DNA of 64,000 nucleotides from Nitratidesulfovibrio termitidis HI1 (GTDB lineage Bacteria > Desulfobacterota > Desulfovibrionia > Desulfovibrionales > Desulfovibrionaceae), in the NCBI RefSeq assembly GCF_000504305.1, contig NZ_KI632512.1:3128220-3192219 (forward strand), in the 5' to 3' direction. The notes below the pieces were generated by a model. The model saw only the letters and a program-made list of their open reading frames with translations, had not been told where the DNA came from and did no database searches. Position 1 is the first letter of the stretch. Each line of letters opens with the position of its first letter. A program made the position numbers and the translations under genes. Positions 19,309-28,243 of this stretch are shown here, piece after piece.

Positions 19309-20208
19309 TCAGCCTCCGTTCCTGTTCCGGATGTATTGCGTGATGCCGCCGCGAGGGGTGGCCCTTTCCGCCAGTTCGAAAAAGCCGGAAAGGGCGCGGA
19401 CGAGACCCCCGAATTTGGCGTAGCCGTACATGCGGGAATCGAACTGCGGCTGCATCTGCAGGATGTTGCTGGCCACGCTGCTGAGCATCGCCCATCCATT
19501 GTCGTCCGATGTGGCTTCAACGGCCAGTTCGATGAGCCCGACGGGTACGGGTTTCTGTTTCTGTGTGCCCTTGCCCGGCTGCGGGATCCTGGCGGGAGCG
19601 GTTGCGGCTTTTTGCTGTGCTTTGGCGGGCAGTGGGGGTGCCTGCCTGGCCGCAACCTTGGGGGATATTTTTGCGGCGGCGGGTGCCGCTGCGGCAGGTA
19701 CCGTGGGGCGCAACGCCCCTGGCCGGAGCAGTTCGGTATAGATGAACCGGGTGCATGCCCTGACGAAGGCTTCCGGGGTCTTCTGTTCGCCGAATCCGTA
19801 GACCACCAGTCCTTCCTCGCGCAGGCGGGCGGCCAGCCGGGTGAAGTCGCTGTCGCTGGACACCAGGCAGAAACCGTCGAAGCGCCCGGTGTGCATCAGG
19901 TCCATGGCGTCGATGATCAGGGCGCAGTCTGTGGAGTTCTTGCCGTTGGTGTACTGGAACTGCTGGATGGGCAGCAGGGAATGGGCGTGCAGCATGTCCT
20001 TCCAGCCGGAAAGCGTCGGCCTTGTCCAGTCGCCGTATATCCGGCGTACGCAGGCCACCCCGAACCGGGAAATTTCGGCCAGCAGGGCCGGGGTGATGGC
20101 AGGCTGGGCGTTGTCCGCGTCGATGAGGACCGCAAGTTTCCGCTGGGCATCGTCAACGGGGGACGGGGCGGCGCAGGCAACTCGCTCTTGTGCGGTGGTT
20201 GGCGGCAT
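19309..20208 (-). CDS. NYN-domain (LabA/MARF1-like) nuclease with C-terminal OST-HTH/LOTUS domain
   Basis: 299 residues; the start ATG has GAGG five bases upstream. The N-terminal PIN-like NYN domain shows the acidic catalytic pattern: KLAVLIDADNAQ, then NSTDCALIIDAMDL and CLVSSDSDFTRL. A Pro/Ala/Lys-rich linker (about 185-225) joins it to a LOTUS/OST-HTH domain (SDDNGWAMLSSVASNI, SRMYGYAKFGGLVRALSGF), which typically binds RNA. Such proteins are thought to cleave or sequester RNA; no target is known. It stands alone. Confidence 0.85.
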   Translation of the reverse strand: MPPTTAQERVACAAPSPVDDAQRKLAVLIDADNAQPAITPALLAEISRFGVACVRRIYGDWTRPTLSGWKDMLHAHSLLPIQQFQYTNGKNSTDCALIIDAMDLMHTGRFDGFCLVSSDSDFTRLAARLREEGLVVYGFGEQKTPEAFVRACTRFIYTELLRPGALRPTVPAAAAPAAAKISPKVAARQAPPLPAKAQQKAATAPARIPQPGKGTQKQKPVPVGLIELAVEATSDDNGWAMLSSVASNILQMQPQFDSRMYGYAKFGGLVRALSGFFELAERATPRGGITQYIRNRNGG

Positions 20209-20363
20209 GAATGCCTCGCATCTTGAGGGGTAACATGTATGCATCCACCTATCACGGAATGGGGGGGGCAGGAACAGGGTGCGATTGCGCGCGTCAGAAG
20301 AGGGGGCAAACCGGGCCGGATCATACCAGGGCTGGCCTTGCGCTGTCGATGCGTTGGGCCGGG

Positions 20364-21656
20364 TCAGACGGTGGCGTCCCACGGACATTCGCCGGGTTGG
20401 GTGCCGTCCTGCGGCAGGTGGCGCTGCATGAACCGGGTGTCGATGGCCCGCTTGAGCAGGAAGGCCGCCCGGCCACCGAAGCACAGTGCGCCGCCCCACA
20501 GCGGGCGGTGCAATACCCCCGTGCCCGCGCCGGTATCCAGCACCAGCAGATGGCTGGGCCGGGGGATGTACGGGGAAGGAAGCGGCAGACCTGCTGACCG
20601 GGGCACGTGCGCCGGGCCCCGCGCGTGTTGGTCCAGCCGGGCCGCCAGATTGGCGGCCAACACCGGTCCCTGGCGCACGGCGTGCACCCCTACGCGGGGC
20701 AACGGGGCCGGGGTGAAATGAATGCAGTCGCCCCCGCCGAACAGATCCGGGTGGGCGATGGACTGAAGGTGCGCATTCACCGCAAGCCCGCCGTCTGGAC
20801 TTACAGGCAGATTGGATGCGGCGAACAGTGGCGACGGGGTCACGCCGGTGGCCAGCAGCACCATCTGCGCAGGCAGGCTGCGGCCATCGTCCAGCTGCAC
20901 ACCGTCTGTCGTGGCTTCCACGGCCCGCGCACCCTCCATGATGCGTACCCCGCGCGCGGCGGCCAATGCGCGGCACAGGGTGCGTGCCCGTTCCGGCAGG
21001 CCGGGCAGCAGCCCGCGCCCGGCCACCAGGGTGACCGAATCGCCGTCGGGAACGGCGGGAGCGGCGTTGCCCCTCGCCCGGGCAATACACACCGCCGCGT
21101 TGCAGGCCACCTCCAGCGCGGCAGGCCCGCCGCCTGCCACCACCACATGCACCGGGCCATGCGCGGTCAGACGCAGCAACGTCTGTCGGGCGCGGTACAG
21201 GTTCTCGATGGGTTTCACGGGCAGCACGGGTGGCGTCGGCAGGGACAGGGGCGCGGCGTCGTGGTCGCCACTGGCACCGTTGATATCAGCCTTGCCCGGC
21301 CCGCCGGCATCCCCCGGCAGGGTCTGGGCCACCAGCGACCCCACGTTGCACGAGCACACGTCATACTCCAGCCGCAGGCCGGAGGCGAAGTGCACGGCGT
21401 GACCTGGTGCATCAATACGCACCGCCGCGTCGGTGACAAAGGTGCCCTCCGCCGTTTCCACCATGCGCTGCACCGGCAGGGCCATGGCCTGCGGGGGATA
21501 CGTGCCGCCCAGCACGCCGGGGCCCATGCCGGAATAGTAGTGGCAGGGGCCGGGCCCGGCCACCGTCACCGCATGGCCGCGCGCGACAAGTGCCGGAATG
21601 GCGCGGATGGTGTCGAGGTGGGCGTGTCCCGCGCCAAGCAGCAGCAGGCGGGCCAT
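20364..21656 (-). CDS. FAD-dependent NAD(P)H oxidoreductase, SelD-associated N-terminal type
   Basis: 430 residues; AAGGAGACACC precedes the ATG. A dinucleotide-binding site lies at the very N-terminus (LLLLGAGHAHLDTIRA). The segment GPGPCHYYSGMGPGVLGGTY is typical of the NDH-2-like flavoproteins that occur fused to or beside selenophosphate synthase SelD. A second nucleotide fold follows (VHVVVAGGGPAALEVACNA), and the FAD-binding end has DLFGGGDCIHF. No selD adjoins it here. It could act as a type II NADH dehydrogenase or sulfide:quinone-like oxidase; the substrate cannot be told from sequence. Confidence 0.8.
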   Translation of the reverse strand: MARLLLLGAGHAHLDTIRAIPALVARGHAVTVAGPGPCHYYSGMGPGVLGGTYPPQAMALPVQRMVETAEGTFVTDAAVRIDAPGHAVHFASGLRLEYDVCSCNVGSLVAQTLPGDAGGPGKADINGASGDHDAAPLSLPTPPVLPVKPIENLYRARQTLLRLTAHGPVHVVVAGGGPAALEVACNAAVCIARARGNAAPAVPDGDSVTLVAGRGLLPGLPERARTLCRALAAARGVRIMEGARAVEATTDGVQLDDGRSLPAQMVLLATGVTPSPLFAASNLPVSPDGGLAVNAHLQSIAHPDLFGGGDCIHFTPAPLPRVGVHAVRQGPVLAANLAARLDQHARGPAHVPRSAGLPLPSPYIPRPSHLLVLDTGAGTGVLHRPLWGGALCFGGRAAFLLKRAIDTRFMQRHLPQDGTQPGECPWDATV

Positions 21657-21794
21657 GGTGTCTCCTTGAATGGCGTGGGAAATGGCTGTCCCACCGTAGC
21701 AGCGGACGCCGGGCGCGGCAACGCGACGGTCGATGCGGCAAGGCCGTTCCGCATGCGTTGTCCTTTCTCCTTTCCCGGTGCCCCGGCAACGCGA

Positions 21795-21826
21795 CCGCCC
21801 CGCACTCCATGCGGAATGCGGGGCGG
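21795..21826. terminator. Hairpin downstream of the PHP-GT4 gene
   Basis: A 10-bp perfect stem, CCGCCCCGCA paired with TGCGGGGCGG, with a 12-nt loop, about 50 bp after the leftward glycosyltransferase stop. There is no clear T-tract, so termination is uncertain. Confidence 0.4.
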
Positions 21827-21872
21827 CGTGCGGGATGGGACGGGGTGCGGAGGCTACGGAAACGTTGTCTGG

Positions 21873-24674
21873 CTATGCGGCGTTGCGGTCGCGGTACATG
21901 GCCCACTGCTGCAGAAAGGCCGCCTCGAAGGACCGGCTTTCGGCGTAGGCGCGGGCATCGGTGCGCATGGTGTTCAGCCTGGCCGGGTCGGCGGCCATGT
22001 CCAGCATGGCCTGGGCCATGGCCGTGGCGTCGCCTTCCGGCACGATGGCCCCGGTGCGTCCGGGTAGCAGGTTTTCCTGCGGCCCGCCCTTGTCGGTGAC
22101 CACCACCGGCAGGCCGGAGGCCTGCGCCTCCAGCACCACGTTGCCGAAGGTGTCGGTGCCGGAGGGAAACACGAAGATGTCCGACGAGGCGTAGGCGTTG
22201 GCCAGGTCGTCGCCGGTAAGGTACCCGGTGAAGGTCACCGGCAGGCCGCGCAGGGTTTCTTCCAGTTCCGCGCGGGCCGGGCCGTCGCCCACCAGCACCA
22301 GCCGCAGGTGCGGGGCGCGGGCGGCCACCAGCCGGTAGGCGTCGGCCAGCACGTGCAGGTTCTTTTCTCGCGACAGACGCCCCACGTACAGAAAGCGCAC
22401 CGGCTGGGCCGCGTCGTGCGCCGTCGTTCGGCCCGGACCTGCGGCGCGGGCCGCTTCGCTGTTCAGGAAGGTGCGCGGCAGGGTCACGGTGTTGCCGTCG
22501 TACCGGTTGAAGAACCCGTTGCGGCGGGCCGGGGTGAAGGTTTCGGTATCGATGCCGCGCGGGTAGAAGGCGATGCGTTCGCGCGCGATGCCCCGTTCCG
22601 CCAGTTCGTCCCCGGTGGCGTGCGAGGGCACGTACACCCGGTCCATCTGGTTGTAGTACCAGATCATGTAGCGCCACATGGCTTCTTCCAGCCCGGCGTC
22701 CTCGGTCAGCATCATCACGTATTGCGGGAAGGCGGTGTGGTAGGTGGCGTGGATGGGCAGGCGCAGGATGCGCGCCGCCGCCAGCGCCACCAGCCCCACC
22801 GGGCCGGGGGTGGCCGAGTGCAGGTGGGTGAAGCCCTGGCGGTAGCAGTGGTCCAGCATCTTCAGCACCGGCGGGTAGTACAGGGCAAGGCCGGGGTACT
22901 CAGGCATGGCGAACGAGCCGATGGGCGAAAAGGTGAACACGTCGGAGCGGTCGGCCAGTTCCGGGTCGGCCACGCCTTCCGGGGCGCAGGTGATGACCTG
23001 CAACCGCTTGTCGTTGCGGCGGGCGATGTCCAGTTGCATCTGCAGGGTGCGGGCCACGCCATTGACGTCGTAGAAGGTGTCGGTGAAGTGGCCGACGTTC
23101 AGGCGGCCCGTGGCGTGCCATTCGTCCGGGTCCGTGACATTGGAAGCATGGGGAGCATGGGCGGCATGGAGGCGGTCGCCGGGCATGGTGGCAGCCTGCC
23201 CCGGCGTGCCCAGCGCCGCTTCTGCCTCGTGCGGCAGGAAGTGGTCGCGGCAGGCGCGGGCAAAGGCCCGGTCCTTGGTGAACAGGGTGTACCCCACGAA
23301 GTACGGGGCCAGGATGGCGTAGAGCGACCCGGCGGAGCCCACCACGTTGAACACGCTGAACAGGTCCGCGCCCATGGCGTTGTCCAGCAGGGTGTCGGCG
23401 AAGGTACGCAGCACCTTTTCCGAGGCCTGGTCGGCAAAGCGCATCCAGGCCTGTTCGGTGCGTTCGCCGGTGATGTCGGCGGCGGGGCTGTCCAGCAGCC
23501 CGCGCAATTCCGGGTCGCGGCGGATGATCTCTGCCGCTTCGGTTTGCAGGTGGTCCTGCACGGTGCGCGAGGTGGACGCCGAAAAGGACAGCCGGGGGCG
23601 GCGATACCCGATGAGGCCGTGCAGCCTGGTCAGCAGGCCGCCTTCCGGTTCCGGCGCGCCGGTCAGCACCCTGTCGGCAAAGCGCAGCACCGTGTCGCGG
23701 TTGACGTGGCGGGCCAGGCCGAAGCGCTGCTTATAGAACTGGTAGGCGATGGAATACAGGTTGTGGGCCATGGTCACCGGGGTGGCGGCGCTGCCGTGCG
23801 GCGTGCCCCGCCCTTCCATCACCCCGCGCAGCGCGTCGCGCACGCGGCCATGCCCCACGCCGGAAACCCCTTCGATGATGGTGTGGCTGCGGGCGATGTT
23901 CAGCGAGGAATGGTCGTCAGACCCGGCCATGAGGTGCTTTACCCACGCCCGTTCCATGCGCGGGGTCATGTCCTGCCGGTCGGCCATGGCGTCCATGTCC
24001 GCCGGGGTCAGCCCCTGCACGATGGCCCGCAGGATGCCGTTCTGAAAGTCGTCGCGCGAACCGTTCAGCTCGAACACCCGAAAGAGCAGCAGCAGCCGTT
24101 CCATGTGGTCCAGGGTCAGCCGCTCGTTCAGCGAGTACATGGCGTGGGCGCAGGCATGGGGAATGCCCGACACGGTCAGGTAGTCCACGAGATCGTAAAT
24201 GTTTTCGCGCAGGCGGGTGATGTCGGCGTGGTGGGCCTCGGTCAGGTCCCAGGCTAGCACGTGGATCTTGCAGCGGTCTTCGGGGAAATAGGCGGTGATT
24301 TCCTCGCTGACGAAGGTGTGGTCGAGGTGGGCTATTTCAAGGCTGCCCGCCAGGGTGTTGTGGTCGGTGATGGTGACAAGGTCCATGCCCCGGCGGCGGG
24401 CGATGTCGTACAGCGCTTTCGGGTCGGTGTAGCTTTCCGCGCAGCCCAGCTTTTGCAGTATCCACTGCGAGGGGCGGGTGGAATGGCGCGAGTGCACGTG
24501 CAGGTCGATGGAAAGCGGAGGGGACTGGGACGGGGCAGCTGATGTGGACGGCGACGGGGACGGCGATGTGCCCGATGATGTGTTGATGGCTGCGGATTCC
24601 TGCGTCTGGCCGGAACGGGTAGCGGATTGGCGTGCGGCGGTACGGGACGCGGAACGGGGTGCGCCAGTGGCCAT
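21873..24674 (-). CDS. PHP-domain and GT4 glycosyltransferase fusion protein
   Basis: 933 residues from the ATG at 24674 (AGGAGGT eight bases upstream). After a Ser/Pro/Thr-rich start, residues about 35-330 form a PHP phosphoesterase domain with metal-binding motifs (IDLHVHSRHS, LVTITDHNTLAGS, MAGSDDHSSLN). A middle part of about 200 residues is not recognised. Residues about 520-930 are a GT-B family 4 glycosyltransferase (LNVGHFTDTFYDVNGVARTL, HSATPGPVGLVALAAARIL, FLYVGRLSREKNL, FPSGTDTFGNVVLEAQASGLP). The C-terminal half resembles the sugar transferases that glycosylate lipids. The two activities together suggest glycoside synthesis and phosphate release in one chain. A GT2 gene lies upstream on the same strand, so an envelope glycan role is likely. 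Confidence 0.88.
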   Translation of the reverse strand: MATGAPRSASRTAARQSATRSGQTQESAAINTSSGTSPSPSPSTSAAPSQSPPLSIDLHVHSRHSTRPSQWILQKLGCAESYTDPKALYDIARRRGMDLVTITDHNTLAGSLEIAHLDHTFVSEEITAYFPEDRCKIHVLAWDLTEAHHADITRLRENIYDLVDYLTVSGIPHACAHAMYSLNERLTLDHMERLLLLFRVFELNGSRDDFQNGILRAIVQGLTPADMDAMADRQDMTPRMERAWVKHLMAGSDDHSSLNIARSHTIIEGVSGVGHGRVRDALRGVMEGRGTPHGSAATPVTMAHNLYSIAYQFYKQRFGLARHVNRDTVLRFADRVLTGAPEPEGGLLTRLHGLIGYRRPRLSFSASTSRTVQDHLQTEAAEIIRRDPELRGLLDSPAADITGERTEQAWMRFADQASEKVLRTFADTLLDNAMGADLFSVFNVVGSAGSLYAILAPYFVGYTLFTKDRAFARACRDHFLPHEAEAALGTPGQAATMPGDRLHAAHAPHASNVTDPDEWHATGRLNVGHFTDTFYDVNGVARTLQMQLDIARRNDKRLQVITCAPEGVADPELADRSDVFTFSPIGSFAMPEYPGLALYYPPVLKMLDHCYRQGFTHLHSATPGPVGLVALAAARILRLPIHATYHTAFPQYVMMLTEDAGLEEAMWRYMIWYYNQMDRVYVPSHATGDELAERGIARERIAFYPRGIDTETFTPARRNGFFNRYDGNTVTLPRTFLNSEAARAAGPGRTTAHDAAQPVRFLYVGRLSREKNLHVLADAYRLVAARAPHLRLVLVGDGPARAELEETLRGLPVTFTGYLTGDDLANAYASSDIFVFPSGTDTFGNVVLEAQASGLPVVVTDKGGPQENLLPGRTGAIVPEGDATAMAQAMLDMAADPARLNTMRTDARAYAESRSFEAAFLQQWAMYRDRNAA

Positions 24675-24923
24675 GAAGTGCGACCTCCTGCGGGTTCCGG
24701 GGCCGCGCGGGCGGTGCGAGCGCATTGGCGCGGCGGCGGGTTGGGCGATTCTGGAAAGAGTCTACAGATCGCCTGTCGGTGATGCAGGAGGAATGCGCCC
24801 CGGCGGTGGCGCATGTGTGTCGGTGTGGTGAATCTTGCGGACGGTTGGGTGACGTTGCGGCGGCGGGGGTTGGAAGGAGGTGGGCGAGATCAAGACAGGG
24901 GGATGCTGTGGGGGGCGCTCGCC

Positions 24924-25949
24924 TCACGCAGCCAGAATGTAGTCCCGGCCTTGCACGTAACCCGCGCCGTCAAGGAAGGCGGTCAGTTCTTCCGCCGCGC
25001 CGTGTCCGGCAAGGTACGCCACCAGAAAGCCTTGGCCGGGCGCGGGCATGGCCTCGCGCCCCAGCACGGGCAGGCCGTCCACCCGGTTGCCGATCTTGCG
25101 CGGGTCGATGTCGATCCACGCGCGCACCGTAATACCCTGCTCCATCAACTGGCGCGCCCGGCGGCGGCTGGTGCGACCCGCGCCCACCACCCATACCTCG
25201 GGGTGGTGCGGGTTGTGCCGGGCCAGCCAGCGGGCCAGGTACAGCCCCTTCAGGGTGTAGAAGCCGTCTTCCGCGTAGTTGGGGTGGGTGCGCGAAAGGC
25301 GGTCCGGCGGGTCGTTCCAGGTCAGCAGGGTGTGCGGCAGCTTGGCCATGGCCACGCCCGCGTCCATCCAGCGCAGCCACAGTTCGTAGTCTTCCGGAAA
25401 GGGGCCGTCGAGGTACGCGCCGTGCAGGCCGGGAAGTTCCGCGCGGAACATCACGGAAGGATGCGCGAAGGGCGATTCGCGAAAGCGCGCCAGCGCGATG
25501 TCCGTGGGGTCCAGCAGGGTGTTCACCCAGTCCACGTGCCGGGCGTAGCCGCCGCAGCGTTCGCGGTCGCCGCCGAAGTCCACCCGGCAGCCCACCAGTC
25601 CGATGTGCGGGTGCGCGTCCAGATAGGCGCATTGCAGGGCCAGGCGTTGCGGGTGGCAGGTGTCGTCGGCGTCCATGCGGGCGATGTAGCGGCCACGGGC
25701 AAGGGCAAGGCCGTGATTCAGCGCGGCCACGATGCCGCCGTGGGGGATGCGCGCCGGGCGGATGCGGGCATCCAGCGCGGCAAAGGCGGCGAGCAGGTCG
25801 GGGGTGGCGTCGGTGGAGCCGTCGTCCACTGCCACCACCTCGAAGTCCGCGCCGGTTTGCGCCAGCAGGCTTTTAAGCGTGGCGGGCAGGGTGGCGGCGG
25901 CGTTCCAGACGGGCAGCACGACGCTGACGGCGGGGCAGGGCTGGGGCAT
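24924..25949 (-). CDS. Family 2 glycosyltransferase
   Basis: 341 residues. The GT-A fold of family 2 is clear: VSVVLPVWNAAATLPATLKS, FEVVAVDDGSTDATPDLL, the DXD-type motif ARMDADDTCHPQRL and the acceptor region GPFPEDYELWLRWMDAG. The C-terminal 80 residues (VWVVGAGRTSRRRARQLMEQ, IDIDPRKIGN) resemble a small nucleotide-binding fold and are unusual for a plain GT2. No good ribosome site precedes the ATG. It is transcribed toward the PHP-GT4 gene. Confidence 0.88.
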   Translation of the reverse strand: MPQPCPAVSVVLPVWNAAATLPATLKSLLAQTGADFEVVAVDDGSTDATPDLLAAFAALDARIRPARIPHGGIVAALNHGLALARGRYIARMDADDTCHPQRLALQCAYLDAHPHIGLVGCRVDFGGDRERCGGYARHVDWVNTLLDPTDIALARFRESPFAHPSVMFRAELPGLHGAYLDGPFPEDYELWLRWMDAGVAMAKLPHTLLTWNDPPDRLSRTHPNYAEDGFYTLKGLYLARWLARHNPHHPEVWVVGAGRTSRRRARQLMEQGITVRAWIDIDPRKIGNRVDGLPVLGREAMPAPGQGFLVAYLAGHGAAEELTAFLDGAGYVQGRDYILAA

Positions 25950-26035
25950 GGCGGCGCGGGTTGGGGGTGGAGGGGGAGTGCGGGAAGGCTATTGTTTGCG
26001 CGGACACGCTGCTCGCGGAATCCGCGCGTTGCGGT

Positions 26036-26185
26036 CGTCATCCGTAAGGCTCTCAAGCTCGCCTAACGGCTGTCGCCTTTTGCCGCCGTGCGGCGTTGAA
26101 TCAAGTTTTTTGATGCTCACGTACATGAGTACAGCGCTGCTTTCGCCATCCGTAAGACTCGCGCGTTGCGCTCGCCTAACGGCTG
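26036..26185. repeat. Two core units of the dispersed repeat family (copy 2, no clear terminal repeats)
   Basis: The core TCATCCGTAAGGCTC..CTCGCCTAACGGCTG occurs at about 26037-26069 and, more degenerate, at about 26147-26186. The core is itself palindromic (CCGT-A-AGG facing CCT-A-ACGG). The flanks lack the GGGCTGTTTCC-type ends seen in other copies. The 459-bp gap between the GT2 and TtuA-like genes otherwise holds only hairpins. Confidence 0.6.
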
Positions 26186-26222
26186 CCGATTTCCGCTCAA
26201 AAAACGTGATTCGCCTTGCACG

Positions 26223-26290
26223 GCGGGCAAAACTTGTAATTCCTTGCATCTTGCCCGCACCAGCCCCCGCGACGGAAAGACCGTCGCGGG
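26223..26290. other. Two hairpins in the intergenic region
   Basis: GCGGGCAA (26223-26230) is repeated inverted as TTGCCCGC (26251-26258). Next to it is a perfect 10-bp stem, CCCGCGACGG paired with CCGTCGCGGG (26266-26290), with a 5-nt loop. There is no T-tract. It lies between the 3' end of the TtuA-like gene and the 5' end of the GT2 gene. Confidence 0.45.
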
Positions 26291-26361
26291 AATAAGGAAG
26301 AAAGGCAATCGGCACGTGGGGGCGTTTGTGTCGCTGATGCGGATTCAGTCCGAGAGGCATT

Positions 26362-26401
26362 GAAAAACGGGGAAGGAGACAGGTACTCCTCCCCCGTTTC
26401 T
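26362..26401 (-). terminator. Rho-independent terminator of the TtuA-like gene
   Basis: On the minus strand: AACGGGGGAGGAG, a short loop, then CTCC..CCCCGTT followed by TTTTTC, directly after the stop codon of the leftward gene. The pairing is near-perfect. Confidence 0.85.
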
Positions 26402-26408
26402 GCCTCTA

Positions 26409-27353
26409 CTATTCCACCCCTTCCGCGCCGTCTGCCCCATCCGCCCCGACGGGCTTGTCGCGCAGGGCATCGCGGATGCGGCATACCCCGCACACCTCGT
26501 TGGAGGTGGGGTAGCCGCATTGGGTGCAGCCGCTCAGGTCCACGCCGTCCTCGTTGTCGGCACGGGCGAACACGGGGCGGCCCCGTTCCAGAAAGCCCTG
26601 GTAGAAGTCCAGCTTGCGTCCGGGCATTTCTTCCTCAAGGTCGGTCCACAGCTTCTTGTAGAAGGTGAAGCTGGCCCCGCCGGAATACGGGCAGGGCGCG
26701 TAGTGGTGTTCGATGCCCATGAGGAAGGCGTAGTTGGCCGTCTCGAATTCCGAAAGCCGCCACAAGGGCTTCACCTTGCGGGCAAAGCCGCCGTCGGCGG
26801 CAAGGTCCGGGCCCTGGTCGCTCAGGTAGGCCACGTCCCAGCGCAGGGTGTTGCTGAACAGCCGGGCGATTTCGTCATCCAGGTTGTGGCCGGTGGCCAG
26901 CACGGTGAAGTTTTCGTCCAGCGCGGTCTTGTTGAAGAAATAGCGCTTGATCTTGCCGCAGGCCGAACATATCGGGCGATTCAGCCGGGCCTTCACGTCG
27001 GGAATGGCCAGCCCCTCGGCCCCCATTTCCTTCACGATCAGGTTCAGGCCGTGCTTTTCGCAGAAGCGTTCCACCACGCCGCGTGCGACGGGCGAGGAAC
27101 CGGGAATGGCCAGGTCGATGTGCAGGCCTGTGACGTCGTAGCCCTGCCGCGAAAGTTCCAGCATCAGGCTCAGCGAATCCTTGCCGCCGGAAAGCGCGAC
27201 CAGGATGCGGTCGTCATGGGTGAACAGTTTGCGTTCCTTGATGCCGCGCTCCACCTGCCGGGTGAAGAACAGCAGGAAGCATTCGGCGCAGAATCCGGTA
27301 TGATGGCTGGGCAGGGCGACGACGGCCGTCTCCTTGCAGCGTTTGCATTTCAT
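26409..27353 (-). CDS. TtuA-like tRNA 2-thiolation enzyme (CTU1/NCS6/TtuA group)
   Basis: 314 residues; AAAGGA precedes the ATG. ATP-dependent thiolase of the PP-loop family that adenylates a tRNA uridine and inserts sulfur. In order: an N-terminal zinc finger (MKCKRC, FCAEC); PP-loop SGGKDS at 55-60; cysteines C129 and C132 in PICSACG and C221 in APCPYSGG, spaced as the three [4Fe-4S] ligands of Thermus TtuA; GHNLDDE; and a C-terminal zinc finger (CTQCGYPTSNEVCGVC). TtuA differs from TtcA by these zinc fingers. A ubiquitin-like sulfur carrier gene lies upstream on the same strand, its usual partner. An Asp/Gly-rich tail ends the protein. Confidence 0.88.
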   Translation of the reverse strand: MKCKRCKETAVVALPSHHTGFCAECFLLFFTRQVERGIKERKLFTHDDRILVALSGGKDSLSLMLELSRQGYDVTGLHIDLAIPGSSPVARGVVERFCEKHGLNLIVKEMGAEGLAIPDVKARLNRPICSACGKIKRYFFNKTALDENFTVLATGHNLDDEIARLFSNTLRWDVAYLSDQGPDLAADGGFARKVKPLWRLSEFETANYAFLMGIEHHYAPCPYSGGASFTFYKKLWTDLEEEMPGRKLDFYQGFLERGRPVFARADNEDGVDLSGCTQCGYPTSNEVCGVCRIRDALRDKPVGADGADGAEGVE

Positions 27354-27474
27354 GGCGTGTGATCCTTTCGGGGTTGCGGTGCGTGCGGTGCCCATGGTGA
27401 AGGGCGCCGGCCACAAGCCTGGGGAGTAAAGACGGTTCCAGTCTGTCGGAAGTGAAGGCGCGCCGCGTGCGGAA

Positions 27475-27742
27475 GGGCTGTTCCCAAATCAGGATTTTCG
27501 TTCGTTGGCGAGTCTTCGAGCTTTACGGATGAGGACCGCAACGCGCTCTTACCGTATTCGACCGAGCCTTAGCCGTTAGGTGAGCTTGCGAACCTTACGG
27601 ATAAGGACAGCAACGCTATGGCAGGCGACGTTTGACCTCGTTGCGCACGATGTCCGTAGGGCTCGCAAGCTCGCCCAACGGCCACGCTTCGCGCCCTTCG
27701 GGTCGGAAGCCAACGGGCGAAAGGACGATTTGGGGACAGTCC
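27475..27742. repeat. Dispersed inverted-repeat element, copy 3 (268 bp)
   Basis: The left end GGGCTGTTCCCAAAT and the right end, read inverted, GGACTGTCCCCAAAT form terminal inverted repeats that continue imperfectly (TTTTCGTTCGTTGGC against CTTTCGCCCGTTGGC). Inside are three palindromic cores of the CCGTAAGG..CCTAACGG type in both orientations. The right end abuts the TAA stop of the sulfur-carrier gene. Confidence 0.8.
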
Positions 27743-27994
27743 TTACCCGCTGGAAGTGACTATACGGATCAACAGCTCATCATCCGGCAGCACTTCGCGG
27801 TCGGGGGTCAGCAGGCCGCCGTCGCGGGCCACGATGGCCGTGGTGGGGCGGATGCCCAGCTTGCGCAGCACCTGCAGCACGGTCTTCTCGCGCGGCATGG
27901 TCAGCAGCTGTTCCTTGGGTTGCAGGCGCACCGTGATGGTGCGCGGGGCGAACGTGCGGCGTTCGCGGGGGGTGGTTTCCGGGGTGTGTTCCAT
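27743..27994 (-). CDS. ThiS/MoaD/TtuB-like sulfur carrier protein
   Basis: 83 residues. After a basic start (MEHTPETTPRERR) the beta-grasp pattern is visible: TITVRLQPKEQLLTMPREKT, VLQVLRKLGIRPTTAIVARD, LLTPDREVLPDDELLIRIV. It resembles the TtuB sulfur donor of the TtuA thiolase encoded downstream. The C-terminus is SSG rather than the Gly-Gly that is normally adenylated and thiocarboxylated. The stop codon abuts a 268-bp repeat element, so the original end may have been altered. Only a weak ribosome site is seen. Confidence 0.8.
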   Translation of the reverse strand: MEHTPETTPRERRTFAPRTITVRLQPKEQLLTMPREKTVLQVLRKLGIRPTTAIVARDGGLLTPDREVLPDDELLIRIVTSSG

Positions 27995-28214
27995 GGTCCC
28001 GTCTCTTGGTGAGGGTTCGTGGGAGGGCGCGACCGCAACGTTTTCCACGGCGGCGCCCGGGCCGCGTACCGGAAGCGCACCATACCCGTTTGCCCCCCGA
28101 TGGCAAGGCGCGGCATTCAGGCCGCCGCTGGCGCCCGACGGCAGGCCGGGCGGTGGGACGTCGTCGCCATTCCTTGCACGGGCGTGAAGATGCCATGCCG
28201 TCCGGGCGGGTTGC

Positions 28215-28243
28215 TTGTCTTCACCGCGTGCCTGTACTATTCT
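28215..28243 (+). promoter_or_regulatory. Candidate sigma-70 promoter for the receiver gene
   Basis: TTGTCT (28215-28220), 17 bp, TATTCT (28238-28243), giving a leader of about 145 bp before the receiver start. Hexamers match 4 of 6 each. Confidence 0.4.

Noticed and set aside
19309-21090. A 593-residue version of the NYN protein
   Set aside because: The extra N-terminal 294 residues overlap the intergenic region and the FAD oxidoreductase in another frame and lack sensible composition; the ATG at 20208 has a ribosome site and starts the conserved domain.
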